Positions 18,613-27,174 of a DNA stretch of 64,000 nt are shown here, piece by piece (within the stretch, counting starts at the first letter, position 1; each line of letters starts with the position of its first letter). Position numbers and translations under genes: made by a program. Below the pieces are notes generated by a model. It had not been told where the DNA came from and made no database searches. It saw only the letters and a program-made list of their open reading frames with translations. Origin of the DNA: JAEZBP01 sp963832725 (GTDB taxonomy: Bacteria > Myxococcota_A > Polyangia > Polyangiales > Sandaracinaceae); assembly GCA_963832725.1 (NCBI GenBank), contig CAWHVG010000007.1, positions 407,937-471,936 of the forward strand, given 5' to 3'.

Positions 18613-19785
18613 TTACTGAGCTCCCTCCCCCGTTCGACGGGGGAGGGTTGGCGTGGGGGCCGACCGACCCATGCGCCGCGCGCGCGACCGGAAGGGGAAG
18701 AGGTGCGCCGCGAGGAACCCGTCGGGGATCTGCTCCTTCACCACACCGTAGCGTCGCGGCCAGCCGGCGTTCGGCGGCAGGTAGAGCGTGCCGAAGAGCA
18801 GATCGAGGAACGCGAACGTGCCCGCGTAGTTGGTGTCGATCGCCTCCGCGTCGGAGGCGTGGTGGACGTGGTGGACGCGCGGGCTGACGAGGAAGCGATC
18901 GAGCGGGCCGTAGCTCAGCCGGACGTTCGCGTGGATCAATGTCGCCTGCACGGTGATGACGGCGCCGTAGCCGAGCGCTGCCGGGAACGCGAACCCGAGC
19001 AGGTGCACGGCCAGGTACACGGCGCTGCGCATGAGCAGCGTCTCGATCAAGTGCACGCGCGAGCCGGCCAGCGCGTCCATCCGCTCGCTGGAGTGATGGA
19101 TGGCGTGGATCCGCCAGAGCCACGGGACCTCGTGCATCGCGCGGTGGACCGCGTACTCGACCAGATCCGCCAGGAGCAGGATGGCCGGGATCTGCACCCA
19201 GAGCGGCGCGTGCGAGACACGTGCTTGCAGCGCCTCGAAGCTCGCGCTGCCGGCGGCGCGGGTGACGAGCATCGCGGCGATCCAGCTGGCCGCGATCGTG
19301 AGCCCATGGAGGCCCAGGTGGTTGACCGCGAAGTAGACCGCGTCGGTGCGCCGCCCTCGCGTCCTCTGCGGATGGAGAGGCCGGAGCCGCTCGAGGGGAA
19401 GGAAGATCAGCGCGAGCAGGAGCAGATCGACCAGAAGCCAGTCCAGCGAGAGGACGCCCTCCAACCCTCGCGCCCGACCGACGTGGACGAAGACCCCACC
19501 CGCGAGCAGCGCCGCGGCGACCAGGCCGGCGCCGAGCGCGCCACGCTTGCGCCCGCGGACCAGCGCCGTGACGCTCGCGATGCACGCGACGGCCACCGCC
19601 GGCGTGAGGGCGAGCCGGACCCGCGCCAGCGGGTAGAGCGCGCGCACCTCGGGGCTCGTGAAGAGGGCCGGGAAGCGCACGCAGAGGACCGTGCCGAGCG
19701 CGACCGAGCCGGCGATCCAGGCGACGTTTCCGGAGCGCCGGCCGCGCGGCGCGGGGACGAGGCTGGGGACGAGAGAAGCAGTCAT
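18613..19785 (-). CDS. sterol desaturase / fatty-acid hydroxylase superfamily membrane protein
   Basis: A 390-residue di-iron membrane enzyme. The His boxes of the FA_hydroxylase family are present: HRAMHE (residues about 213-218), HAIHHSS (about 225-231) and HHVHHAS (about 312-318), with four to six membrane helices before and between them. Members hydroxylate or desaturate sterols, carotenoids or alkylglycerol lipids. The last 16 or so residues (APTPTLPRRTGEGAQ) are encoded by the REP-like hairpin at 18618-18676, so the stop of the native gene was probably upstream and was lost or displaced. The start at 19785 has a run of hydrophobic residues shortly after it. The DUF1295 neighbour is also a lipid or sterol enzyme type, but on the opposite strand. 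Confidence 0.86.
   Translation of the reverse strand: MTASLVPSLVPAPRGRRSGNVAWIAGSVALGTVLCVRFPALFTSPEVRALYPLARVRLALTPAVAVACIASVTALVRGRKRGALGAGLVAAALLAGGVFVHVGRARGLEGVLSLDWLLVDLLLLALIFLPLERLRPLHPQRTRGRRTDAVYFAVNHLGLHGLTIAASWIAAMLVTRAAGSASFEALQARVSHAPLWVQIPAILLLADLVEYAVHRAMHEVPWLWRIHAIHHSSERMDALAGSRVHLIETLLMRSAVYLAVHLLGFAFPAALGYGAVITVQATLIHANVRLSYGPLDRFLVSPRVHHVHHASDAEAIDTNYAGTFAFLDLLFGTLYLPPNAGWPRRYGVVKEQIPDGFLAAHLFPFRSRARRMGRSAPTPTLPRRTGEGAQ
18618..18676. repeat. REP-like hairpin repeat, copy 1
   Basis: Contains the perfect stem CCCTCCCCCG / CGGGGGAGGG around a TTCGA loop. It is followed by GTTGGCGTGGGGGCCGACCG and a CATGCGC. Nearly the same 59 bp occurs at 20150-20208. It lies exactly between two converging genes and encodes the C-terminal tail of the sterol-desaturase-type gene. 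It could act as a bidirectional transcription stop; being repeated, it is more likely a REP-type element. Confidence 0.75.
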
Positions 19786-20329
19786 TCGCGTTCCTCCGCG
19801 CCGCCGCCCAAGCACACCCCGTGCCGGACCGTCGGCAGCGCGACGCGACGCGCCGCCGTGAAGGACGCTGCACAACCCTGAGCCGCGAAGTTCCCGCCCT
19901 GCGGCTCCGCGAGGTGAGCCGGCGGTGTCGCCCGCTCCTGATCGGGCGCGCGGATCCGCCACCGTCGGCGCATGCGGGGGACCAAGCGCCGCAGAACGGC
20001 GAGATCAACCTCCCACCGTTGAAGGGTGGCCGGCGGGCCGGCTCGCGCGGCCGCCGCGGCGGGCCCGGACTCTACCGCAATGCGCGCGGCGACGTACGGA
20101 GGGCGACCGAGCCCGCGAGCGGCAGGGGGAGAGGATCGGAGCGCGCTCTGAGCTCCCTCCCCCGTTCGACGGGGGAGGGTTGGGGTGGGGGTCGACCGAG
20201 CCATGCGCTCAATGGACCAGCCCTGCCCCCAGCCCGCTTCCGCGAGCGGGAGGGGGAGCTGCGAGCGAGATCCGGAGCCGTCCGGGACGCCCGGCGTGGA
20301 TCACGTCAGCGGCGCTCAGGAGCGCGGAC
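19786..20329. other. intergenic stretch with REP-like hairpins, no gene recognised
   Basis: About 540 bp between divergent genes. It holds REP copy 2 (20150-20208), and a related hairpin-like sequence at about 20226-20264 (CCCCCAGCCCGC then GCGAGCGGGAGGGGG). Open frames here carry the translated hairpin text (such as PTPTLPRRTGEG) and are not genes. Confidence 0.55.
20150..20208. repeat. REP-like hairpin repeat, copy 2
   Basis: Near-identical to 18618-18676 over 59 bp: GAGCTCCCTCCCCCGTTCGA, then CGGGGGAGGGTTGG and a GTGGGGG(T/C)CGACCGA(G/C)CCATGCGC tail. The perfect 10-bp stem is kept and the differences fall outside it, as expected for a REP family under stem constraint. Confidence 0.78.
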
Positions 20330-21109
20330 ATGAGTCGCACGAAGTTGACGAGCCGCTCGGAAACGGTGCAATACGACGCCATGAACAATCTGACCTTCAA
20401 CGACGTGATGGCCTTCCTGATCTATCTGCTCGGTGTGCCCAAGCGCGCCGAGCTCGACGCGATCGACGCGGCGAAGCCCTTCGCGACGATGCTCGATCAA
20501 ACGCTCACCGACATGCAGGCGGTGCCACCGGAGACCTACGGCGGCGCACCCAACGCCGAGCAGCTCGACGTGACCGACGAGAAGCACGACGGCGCCGGCA
20601 AGGCCCTCTACTTCCTGGCGCTCGCGTATCAGGCATCGCCCGATGCCAGCGCAGACGCGAAGGCGACCGCGAAGCTGATCCTCGATTCGTACGTGCCCGG
20701 GAAGAGCCACCTTCGCGCCTCGTACGCGACAGAGGCGGCGCGGGCCCAGACGCGGCAGTCGAAGCTCGCCACCGACAAGGAAGTCCTCGACCGCATCCCC
20801 GTCGAAGGGGGCACCGCGCACGCCTGGGCTAGCACCTATGTCCAGGCCGGCGTCGAGCTCGGGATGCTGCTCTCCGGCCGCGCGGATGCCACCGGTACGC
20901 GCAGTGACGCCGGCAACATCCGCGGCCAGGCCATCCACGACATCGGCGTCCTCCGCGAGCTGATCGCGCGCGCGCTCCGCCGCACGCCGGACGCTGCGAA
21001 GAAGGCCGACCACGATCTCTTCGGCTACCTCGATCTGCTGGCCGCCATGCGCGACCGGGGCAGCAACGACCCGACGCCGCCTCCGCCGGCTCCCCCGCCC
21101 CAGGGCTGA
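20330..21109 (+). CDS. DUF6261-like protein, 259 residues
   Basis: A mainly helical cytosolic protein without signal or membrane segment. The pattern (helix pairs with LAYQASPDASADAKATAKLI, then SHLRASYATEAARAQTRQSK and a STYVQAGVELGMLLSGRADA near residue 170) recalls the DUF6261 family; I am not sure of this. The C-terminal tail is Pro-rich (TPPPPAPPPQG). The start at 20330 has CAGGAG eight bases upstream; a second ATG at 20391 would shorten it by 20 residues. It lies between REP-like repeats on the left and the 43-bp array on the right. Function unknown. Confidence 0.62.
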   Translation: MSRTKLTSRSETVQYDAMNNLTFNDVMAFLIYLLGVPKRAELDAIDAAKPFATMLDQTLTDMQAVPPETYGGAPNAEQLDVTDEKHDGAGKALYFLALAYQASPDASADAKATAKLILDSYVPGKSHLRASYATEAARAQTRQSKLATDKEVLDRIPVEGGTAHAWASTYVQAGVELGMLLSGRADATGTRSDAGNIRGQAIHDIGVLRELIARALRRTPDAAKKADHDLFGYLDLLAAMRDRGSNDPTPPPPAPPPQG

Positions 21110-21129
21110 CGCGCCCCGCTCGGCGCTCG

Positions 21130-21602
21130 CGATCGGTCGAGAGGCTGCTTCGAGCACGGCCCGAGGTGGTCACGATCGGTCGCGTGGGTGCTTCGAGCAC
21201 GCCCCGAGGTGGTCACGATCGGTCGCGAGGGTGCTTCGAGCACGGCCCGAGGTGGTCGCGATCGGTCGCGTGGGTGCTTCGAGCACGGCCCGAGGTGGTC
21301 ACGATCGGTCGCGAGGGTGCTTCGAGCACGGCCCGAGGTGGTCGCGATTGGTGGCGGGGGTGCTTCGAGCACGGCCCGAGGTGGTCGCGATCGGTGGGGA
21401 GGGTGCTTCGAGCACGCCCCGAGGTGGTCGCGATCGGTGAGGAGGGTGCTTCGAGCACGGCCCGAGGTGGTCGCGATCGGTGGGGAGGGTGCTTCGAGCA
21501 CGGCCCGAGGTGGTCGCGATCGGTGGGGAGGGTGCTTCGAGCACGGCCCGAGGTGGTGGGGATCGGTGGGGAGGGTGCTTCGAGCACGGCCCGAGGTGAT
21601 CG
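21130..21602. repeat. homogeneous tandem array, 11 copies of 43 bp
   Basis: CGAGCAC anchors stand at 21151, 21194, 21237, 21280, 21323, 21366, 21409, 21452, 21495, 21538 and 21581, an exact 43-bp period. The unit contains the hairpin GTGCT-TCG-AGCAC and CCGAGGTGGTCGCGATCGG. Variation is confined to a short window after GATCGGT (CGCGTG, CGCGAG, GGCGGG, GGGGAG, GAGGAG). As 43 is not a multiple of three, all frames stay open and none is a gene. It lies between the convergent DUF6261-like and antiporter genes. Confidence 0.9.
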
Positions 21603-21638
21603 CCACGCCGCTCGTTCCGGGGACGGGCGCCGACCCGC

Positions 21639-23006
21639 TCACCCAGGCGAGCGAGCGCGACGCCGCCGTGCTCGACGAGGAGGGCTGGCGTCTTCGTCCG
21701 AGCCGGCGGGCTCGCAGGGACGGCCCTCTCCCGATCGGATCCAAGCCCAGCGCAGCAACGCCGGCGCGACCAGCTCGTTGACCGCGACGACACCGAGGAC
21801 GAGCGCGGACGCAGCGGGGCCGACCCGGGGGAACGCCCGCGCGAGCAGGAGGGCGAGCGCGATCGCGAGCCCAGCCTGCGGCAGGAGCCCGACGCCCACC
21901 CAGCGCGCGACGGCGCGATCCCCTCCCGCGATCCGCGCCCCGACGCGCGCGCCTCCGAGCAACGCCGCCGCGCGCACCGAGACCAGCAGCAACGCCGGCA
22001 CGAGCGCACCGGCCAGGACGTCCAGGTGGATGCTCGCGCCGGCCAGCGTGAAGAAGAGCACGTAGAGCGGCGTCGACGCGGCCTCGATGCGGTCGATCAG
22101 CGAGCGGCTGCCCTCACCGAGGTTCGCCACCAACACGCCGGCGGACATCATCACGAGCAGCGGATCGAGCCTCAGGCGAGGTCCGAGCTCCGACACCAGG
22201 AGCGCCAGCGCCAGCACGAACACGTTCTCCGTGCTTCGTACGCGCCGCAGGTAGAACGCGAGCACCGCGCCGAGCACGACGCCGAGGCCGAGTGATCCGA
22301 AGAGCTCCCAGGCGACCGCGCGGGTGGTCGCCGCCACGTCGATGGGCCCGCCGAGGACGGCGCGTGCGACGGAGGACACGATGGCGAAGAGCACGACCAC
22401 GACGAGGTCGCCGAACACGACGACGGCGAGCAAGGTCTGGGTGATCGGGCCGCGCGCTCCGAGCTCGTTCTTGAGCGCGACCACCACCGCGGGCGACTGC
22501 GCGATCAGCGTGACCCCGACCAGCCCGGCGACCGCGGCCGCCTCGCCGAGCTCGAGCCCGCGCAGGAATGGGAAGAGCGGGCGCGCGAGCACCATCACCA
22601 GCGCGAGCAGGGCCGCACCGCCCAGCCCGGACACCAGCGAGATCCCGAGCGTGGAGGCCAACACCGAACGGCGCGCGCGCAGATCGAGCTCGGCCCCCGC
22701 AGTGAGCGCGATGAGCGCGATGGCGGCACCGCTCGCGAAGTGAAGCTCCGCGATCATCTCGGCGCTGATCAGACGCAGGACTGCGGGTCCCGTGAGAACA
22801 CCGGCCGCGAGGTAGCCCGTGAGACGGGGCAAGCCGAGGCCAGCGAGAAACCGGCCCGCCGACCACGCGAAGAGCAGCACGAAGCCGACCGTGAGGGTGA
22901 TCCGCGCGGCCTCGAGCCGGGGAGCGCCTTCGGGCGCGAACGAGAGCACGGCCTGCATGAGCCCGAGCAGGACCGCGATCGTGACGACACGCTCGACCTG
23001 CTTCAC
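21639..23006 (-). CDS. Na+/H+ (CPA-type) antiporter
   Basis: A 455-residue polytopic membrane protein with about 12 hydrophobic segments, of the Na_H_exchanger (CPA1/CPA2, PF00999) class. Recognisable elements are GLPRLTGYLAAGVLTGPAVL (residues about 50-70), an AGAELDL segment, LVGVTLIAQSPAVVVALKNE (the antiporter core helix), and a second LLPQAGLAIALALLL helix. The GTG start at 23006 overlaps the TGA of the upstream gene (GTGA), so the pair is translationally coupled and likely forms one complex or acts in sequence. The C-terminal tail after ALLRWAWIRSGEGRPCEPAG is Arg-rich and cytosolic. Expected role: cation/proton exchange; ion not assignable. Confidence 0.82.
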   Translation of the reverse strand: MKQVERVVTIAVLLGLMQAVLSFAPEGAPRLEAARITLTVGFVLLFAWSAGRFLAGLGLPRLTGYLAAGVLTGPAVLRLISAEMIAELHFASGAAIALIALTAGAELDLRARRSVLASTLGISLVSGLGGAALLALVMVLARPLFPFLRGLELGEAAAVAGLVGVTLIAQSPAVVVALKNELGARGPITQTLLAVVVFGDLVVVVLFAIVSSVARAVLGGPIDVAATTRAVAWELFGSLGLGVVLGAVLAFYLRRVRSTENVFVLALALLVSELGPRLRLDPLLVMMSAGVLVANLGEGSRSLIDRIEAASTPLYVLFFTLAGASIHLDVLAGALVPALLLVSVRAAALLGGARVGARIAGGDRAVARWVGVGLLPQAGLAIALALLLARAFPRVGPAASALVLGVVAVNELVAPALLRWAWIRSGEGRPCEPAGSDEDASPPRRARRRRARSPG

Positions 23007-24313
23007 ACACGCTCCCGTCTCGAGCTCAGGTGCACGAGGAGCTCCAGCACGACCGCGCCGGCGATCACCGGCGTCACGCTCGAGCGCACGCCCGCGCTCA
23101 TGTAGAGCGTCGACACGCTCACGATCAGCGCGATCGAGAGCGGGCTCATCGGTGCGATCACGAAGGCGGCCGTGCCGCGTCGTCCGAGCACCGGCGCGCC
23201 GGCCTTCCTGCGAGCCCGCTCCGCGATCCGGAGCCCGATCCAGCGCCCCGCGATGCGGGCGACCACGAAGGGGGCGAGCAGGGCCCAGCCGCGCCAGTCG
23301 GCGACGTCCCAGATGGCACCGACCACCGCGAGAAAGGTGAGATAGATCGGTCGCTCGAAGCGTTCGAGCGCGGCGAGCACACCCTCGTAGTGCGCACCGG
23401 GGAGGTTGCGGAGCACGAGCCCGGCCAGGAAGCAGATGGCGAGCGCCGAGAGCTCGAGGTACCCGGCCATGCCCGACGCGAGCGCGATCACGCCCAGCAG
23501 AAGCGTCTGCGAGTCGGCCTTCGGCATCGGCCTGCGCATCGCGACCCACGCCAGAACGCCGAGCGCGATCGCCATGCCGAGCGTCACGAAGAGCCAGCCC
23601 GTGCCGGGCAGGTTCCATCCGAGGTGCCCTCCGCGCGGGCGGTCGTACGCGCCGAAGGCCGCGAGGCCGAGCACGGCGGCCAACGCCTCGAGCTTCGCCA
23701 CGCGGCGGGCATCCTCCGCCGCGCTCGCACCCACGCCGGCCCGCTCCAGGGCAGCGCCGACCGAAGGGGCCGCGAGCGATCCGGCGAGTCCGAGCAGCGC
23801 GGCGTCGCGCGCGACGGTCGCGGCGCTGGAGTCCGCGTGCACGGCGGCGAGGATCCCGCCACAGGCGAGCGCGACGAGGAGCGCGGGAGCGCCGACGACC
23901 GAGAGCACGACGGCCGAGCCGCCGCGCGGTACCTCCTCGATGGCGCGGAGCCGGAAGCTGAACCCCGTCAGGAAGCCGATCCACCCGAGACCCAGCACGA
24001 GGAGCGGCGTGAGATGGTCCAGCACGCTGGGCGTCAGCACGGCGACGCCGGGCGAGCGGGCCACGAGGCCCAAGCCCACGAATGGGAGACCGGTCGTCAG
24101 GAGTTGCGAAATACCGAGGCGCTCCTCCCAGCGCCGTACGAGCGGGTGCGCGCCCAAGGACGCGAGCCCGAGCAAGAGGACGAGCCCGATCACCGTGCGC
24201 AAGAGGAGCGCGCTCGAGCCCGGCGTCGGGCCGACGGCCTCCTGGGCCGACACCGTCCGGGCGGCGAGGAGAGTCACGACGACGCTGCCGAGCGCTGCGC
24301 GGGCAGGAGCCAC
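23003..24313 (-). CDS. putative polytopic cation/proton antiporter-like membrane protein
   Basis: 436 residues with about 12 membrane segments and an N-terminal signal-like helix (ALGSVVVTLLAARTVSAQ). The helix SQLLTTGLPFVGLGLVARSP and the helix pairs around DHLTPLLVLGLGWIGFLTGF resemble CPA2/KefB-like exchangers but the core motifs are less complete than in its partner; it may be a divergent subunit of the pair. The start is a GTG at 24313, 10 bp after the mgtA-like stop. Genes mgtA-like, this one and the next antiporter run in the same direction with a 10-bp gap and a 4-bp overlap, a compact ion-transport operon. Substrate unknown. Confidence 0.72.
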   Translation of the reverse strand: MAPARAALGSVVVTLLAARTVSAQEAVGPTPGSSALLLRTVIGLVLLLGLASLGAHPLVRRWEERLGISQLLTTGLPFVGLGLVARSPGVAVLTPSVLDHLTPLLVLGLGWIGFLTGFSFRLRAIEEVPRGGSAVVLSVVGAPALLVALACGGILAAVHADSSAATVARDAALLGLAGSLAAPSVGAALERAGVGASAAEDARRVAKLEALAAVLGLAAFGAYDRPRGGHLGWNLPGTGWLFVTLGMAIALGVLAWVAMRRPMPKADSQTLLLGVIALASGMAGYLELSALAICFLAGLVLRNLPGAHYEGVLAALERFERPIYLTFLAVVGAIWDVADWRGWALLAPFVVARIAGRWIGLRIAERARRKAGAPVLGRRGTAAFVIAPMSPLSIALIVSVSTLYMSAGVRSSVTPVIAGAVVLELLVHLSSRRERV

Positions 24314-24323
24314 GGATCGCGCC

Positions 24324-26909
24324 TTAGCCCCTGCGCTCGCCCGTTCCCGCGGCGTGCCGGTAGAACACCCGTTTCGCGAGCGATGCCGCGACGACGTAGA
24401 GCACGACGATGAGGGTCACCACTCCGAGGAGCCATCCCGGCGGGGCCACGAAGCCGAGGGGGCCCGCGAGAGGCGTGAAGGGAAGGGCGATCACCCCGCC
24501 CACGACCGCGAGGGTGGCGCCGATCAGCGCATTGGAGGGACGACTGCGAAAGACGGGCCGCCGTGTGCGCAGAACGAGCACGATCATGCACGCCGACACG
24601 ACCGATTCGATGAACCAGCCGGTTCGAAAGAGCGGCGCCGAAGCATGGGCGACGATGCGCAGCACAGCGAATGTCACGAGGTCGAAGGCCGAGCTCAAGA
24701 GCCCGAAGACGAGCATGAACCGGCGCACGAACCCGAGCCGAAGGCGCTCGGGCCGCTCGACCAGCTCCGGATCCACCCGGTCGCCGGCGATGGTCATCTC
24801 CGGCATGTCGGTCATCAGGTTGACCAGGAGCACCTGGCTCGGGAGCAGCGGAAGAAACGGAATCAAGACGGACGCGACGGCCATCGAGGCCATGTTTCCG
24901 AAGTTCGCCGACGTCGCCATGAAGATGTACTTCAGCGTGTTGGCCAACGTTCTCCGCCCCTCTTCTACGCCCTTCCGCAGCACGTCGAGCCCGTGCTCCA
25001 AGAGGACGAAATCCGCCGCCTCCTTCGCCACGTCCGCGCCCGAGTCGATGGCGATGCTCACGTCGGCCGCATGCAGCGCCGGGGCGTCGTTGATCCCGTC
25101 GCCGACGTACCCGACGACGTGCCCCGCCCGGCGCAGCGCCACGATGATGCGCTCCTTCTGATTCGGCTCGATCTCGGCGAACAGGTCGACGCCCGGAGCG
25201 CGACCGATCAGGGCGGCACTGCCGAGCTGCCGCAGCTCCGTCCCGGTGAGGATGACCGGCGCCTCCATCCCCACCTGCTGCGCGAGCGCGCGGGCGACCC
25301 GGGCGTTGTCGCCGGTGATCACCTTGAGCTCGACGCCGAGCTCGCCGAGCTCCGCCAGGGTCTGGGCCACGTTCTCCTTCGGAGGGTCCTCGAGCGCGAG
25401 AAAGCCCTCGAACGTCATGCCCATCTCGTCCTGGGCCCGAAGCGGCAGCGCATCCGGCGAGACCGGTCGCGTCGCGACGCCGAGGACACGCAGCCCCCGA
25501 TCGCTCATCGCCGCGAAGTGCCGGTCGACCAGATCGCGCTCCAGCGGGATCTCGCTCCCGTCGGCACCGCGCATCCGATCGCAGGCGGCGAGCACTGCGG
25601 CGAGCGCTCCCTTGGTGATGACGGTCGCCTCGCGGGAGGGACGGGCCACCACGACGCTGAGGCGCTTGCGGACGAAGTCGTACGGGAGCTCGTCGAGCTT
25701 CGCGACGCCCGCGGGTGGCGCCGGCCGCATTCGGCGCACGGCCTGGTCGATCGGGTTTTCGAATCCCGTTTGAAAGTACGAGTTGAGAAACGCGAGGTCG
25801 ACGACCTCGGGGGCCGACTCACCCCGCGGTGAGAAGGCGCCGTGTACCTCGACCCGACCTTCGGTGAGGGTCCCGGTCTTGTCGGCGCAGAGCACGTCCA
25901 TCGAGCCGAAGCTCTCGATGGAGGCCAGTCGCTTGACGATCACCTTCGACGCGCCCAGACGACGCGCGCCGTGCGCGAGGTTGACGGATACGATGGCCGG
26001 CAGGAGCTGCGGTGTGAGCCCGACCGCGAGCGCGACGGAGAAGAGAAACGCGTCGAGCGCCGGTTTGTGCAGCACGACGTTCGCAGCGAAGATCACGAGC
26101 ACCAGCACGAAAGTCACCTGGAGAAGCAACCCTCCGAACCGCCGCAGCGCCCGCTCGAACTCCGTGTCCGGCGTTCGTGTGGCGAGCCTGGCGGTGAGCG
26201 CTCCGAGCACGGTCGCCTCACCGGTCCGAAAGGCGACGGCGCGGGCCGTTCCGCTCACGACGTGGGTGCCCGCGAAGAGAGCGCTCGTGCGGGCTGCGAG
26301 GGGCGCGTCGGCCGACACGGAGTCGACCGTCTTCTCGACCGGGAACGTCTCGCCGGTGAGCAATGCCTCGTCGACGAAACAATCCCGCGCGTCCATCACC
26401 CGAGCATCCGCGGGCACGATGGACCCCGCCCGCAAGAGCATGACGTCGCCGGGAACGATGTCCTCGTTGGGCAGCTCCGCGCGAGCACCATCGCGGAGCA
26501 CGCAAGTGCGCACCTCGACCAAGGCGAGCAGGCGTCGCATCACGTCGGCCGCGCCCCGCTCTTGAAAGAAGCTCAGCAGGCCGCTCGCGACTACGATGGC
26601 GAGGATGATGGCAGCGTCCGTCAGGTCACGGACGGCGGCTGACACCGATGCCGCGCCGATGAGAAGAAGCACCAGCGGGCTCGTGAACTGACGGGCCAGC
26701 AGGCGAGCGGTCGCCCACGAGCGCTTCGCCCGTCGCGGGGCTCCGGGGTGTCGCTCAGCCGCGGTCTCTGCGCTCAGACCCTCCGGCCCGGACGCCACGC
26801 GCCGCAGCACCGTCTCGGGGCTCTCGTTCCAGAATGGCAAGTCGGGTGGACCGGCATCCGAGGCGCGGTCCAGCGCTCGACCGGCGCTTCCATTTCTCTT
26901 CGGGCGCAT
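24324..26909 (-). CDS. mgtA: magnesium-translocating P-type ATPase (MgtA type)
   Basis: P3B-type ATPase, 861 residues, importing Mg2+ across the inner membrane at the cost of ATP. Visible: the actuator motif LTGETFPVEKTV, the phosphorylation motif LCADKTGTLTEGRVEV, the KGAL and the hinge GDGINDAPALHAADVSIAID, and the membrane helices near residues 75-110, 250-290 and 690-850. The middle ANPxxK region of MgtA is present as VNLAHGARRLGASKVIVKRL and IESFGSMDV. Length equals that of E. coli and Salmonella MgtA to within 5%. First gene of the leftward operon with two antiporter-type genes. No recognisable Mg2+ leader sequence was seen upstream. Confidence 0.88.
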   Translation of the reverse strand: MRPKRNGSAGRALDRASDAGPPDLPFWNESPETVLRRVASGPEGLSAETAAERHPGAPRRAKRSWATARLLARQFTSPLVLLLIGAASVSAAVRDLTDAAIILAIVVASGLLSFFQERGAADVMRRLLALVEVRTCVLRDGARAELPNEDIVPGDVMLLRAGSIVPADARVMDARDCFVDEALLTGETFPVEKTVDSVSADAPLAARTSALFAGTHVVSGTARAVAFRTGEATVLGALTARLATRTPDTEFERALRRFGGLLLQVTFVLVLVIFAANVVLHKPALDAFLFSVALAVGLTPQLLPAIVSVNLAHGARRLGASKVIVKRLASIESFGSMDVLCADKTGTLTEGRVEVHGAFSPRGESAPEVVDLAFLNSYFQTGFENPIDQAVRRMRPAPPAGVAKLDELPYDFVRKRLSVVVARPSREATVITKGALAAVLAACDRMRGADGSEIPLERDLVDRHFAAMSDRGLRVLGVATRPVSPDALPLRAQDEMGMTFEGFLALEDPPKENVAQTLAELGELGVELKVITGDNARVARALAQQVGMEAPVILTGTELRQLGSAALIGRAPGVDLFAEIEPNQKERIIVALRRAGHVVGYVGDGINDAPALHAADVSIAIDSGADVAKEAADFVLLEHGLDVLRKGVEEGRRTLANTLKYIFMATSANFGNMASMAVASVLIPFLPLLPSQVLLVNLMTDMPEMTIAGDRVDPELVERPERLRLGFVRRFMLVFGLLSSAFDLVTFAVLRIVAHASAPLFRTGWFIESVVSACMIVLVLRTRRPVFRSRPSNALIGATLAVVGGVIALPFTPLAGPLGFVAPPGWLLGVVTLIVVLYVVAASLAKRVFYRHAAGTGERRG

Positions 26910-27174
26910 CGGTACGGCCTTCGGAGCACGAGGGGGCTCGCCAGGGAGTTAGCCGCGCTTCGCGCGAGTCCGGGGCACGGTCCTCGTCTCGGAAGAGCAC
27001 GGTTGTCCTCGACGACGCCGGCACGCGGATTGCGTGGGCCGACGGGCCGAAGCTGCTGGCCCCCTACGTCGGGACGGCCGACCCCGAACTGAAGCGAGCG
27101 TGGGCGCGGCTGGGCGTGGGACCATCCCATCGCCCCGGCAGCGAAGGCACGACCACGATGTGGAGAGCCGGCGC
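26910..27174. other. intergenic stretch, no gene recognised
   Basis: 265 bp between the mgtA-like start and the EAL regulator 3' end. The frames lack motif support. Upstream region of the transport operon, so its promoter should be here; no convincing box seen. Confidence 0.45.

Noticed and set aside
21130..21602. CRISPR array
   Set aside because: Units are nearly identical over their full 43 bp; there are no unique spacers and no cas genes.
21166..22065. Proteins read through the 43-bp array
   Set aside because: All three frames stay open because 43 is not a multiple of three; the text is a translated repeat.
23406..25832. 808-codon open frame on the + strand
   Set aside because: Antisense to the antiporter and mgtA-like genes; no domain, His/Arg-rich.
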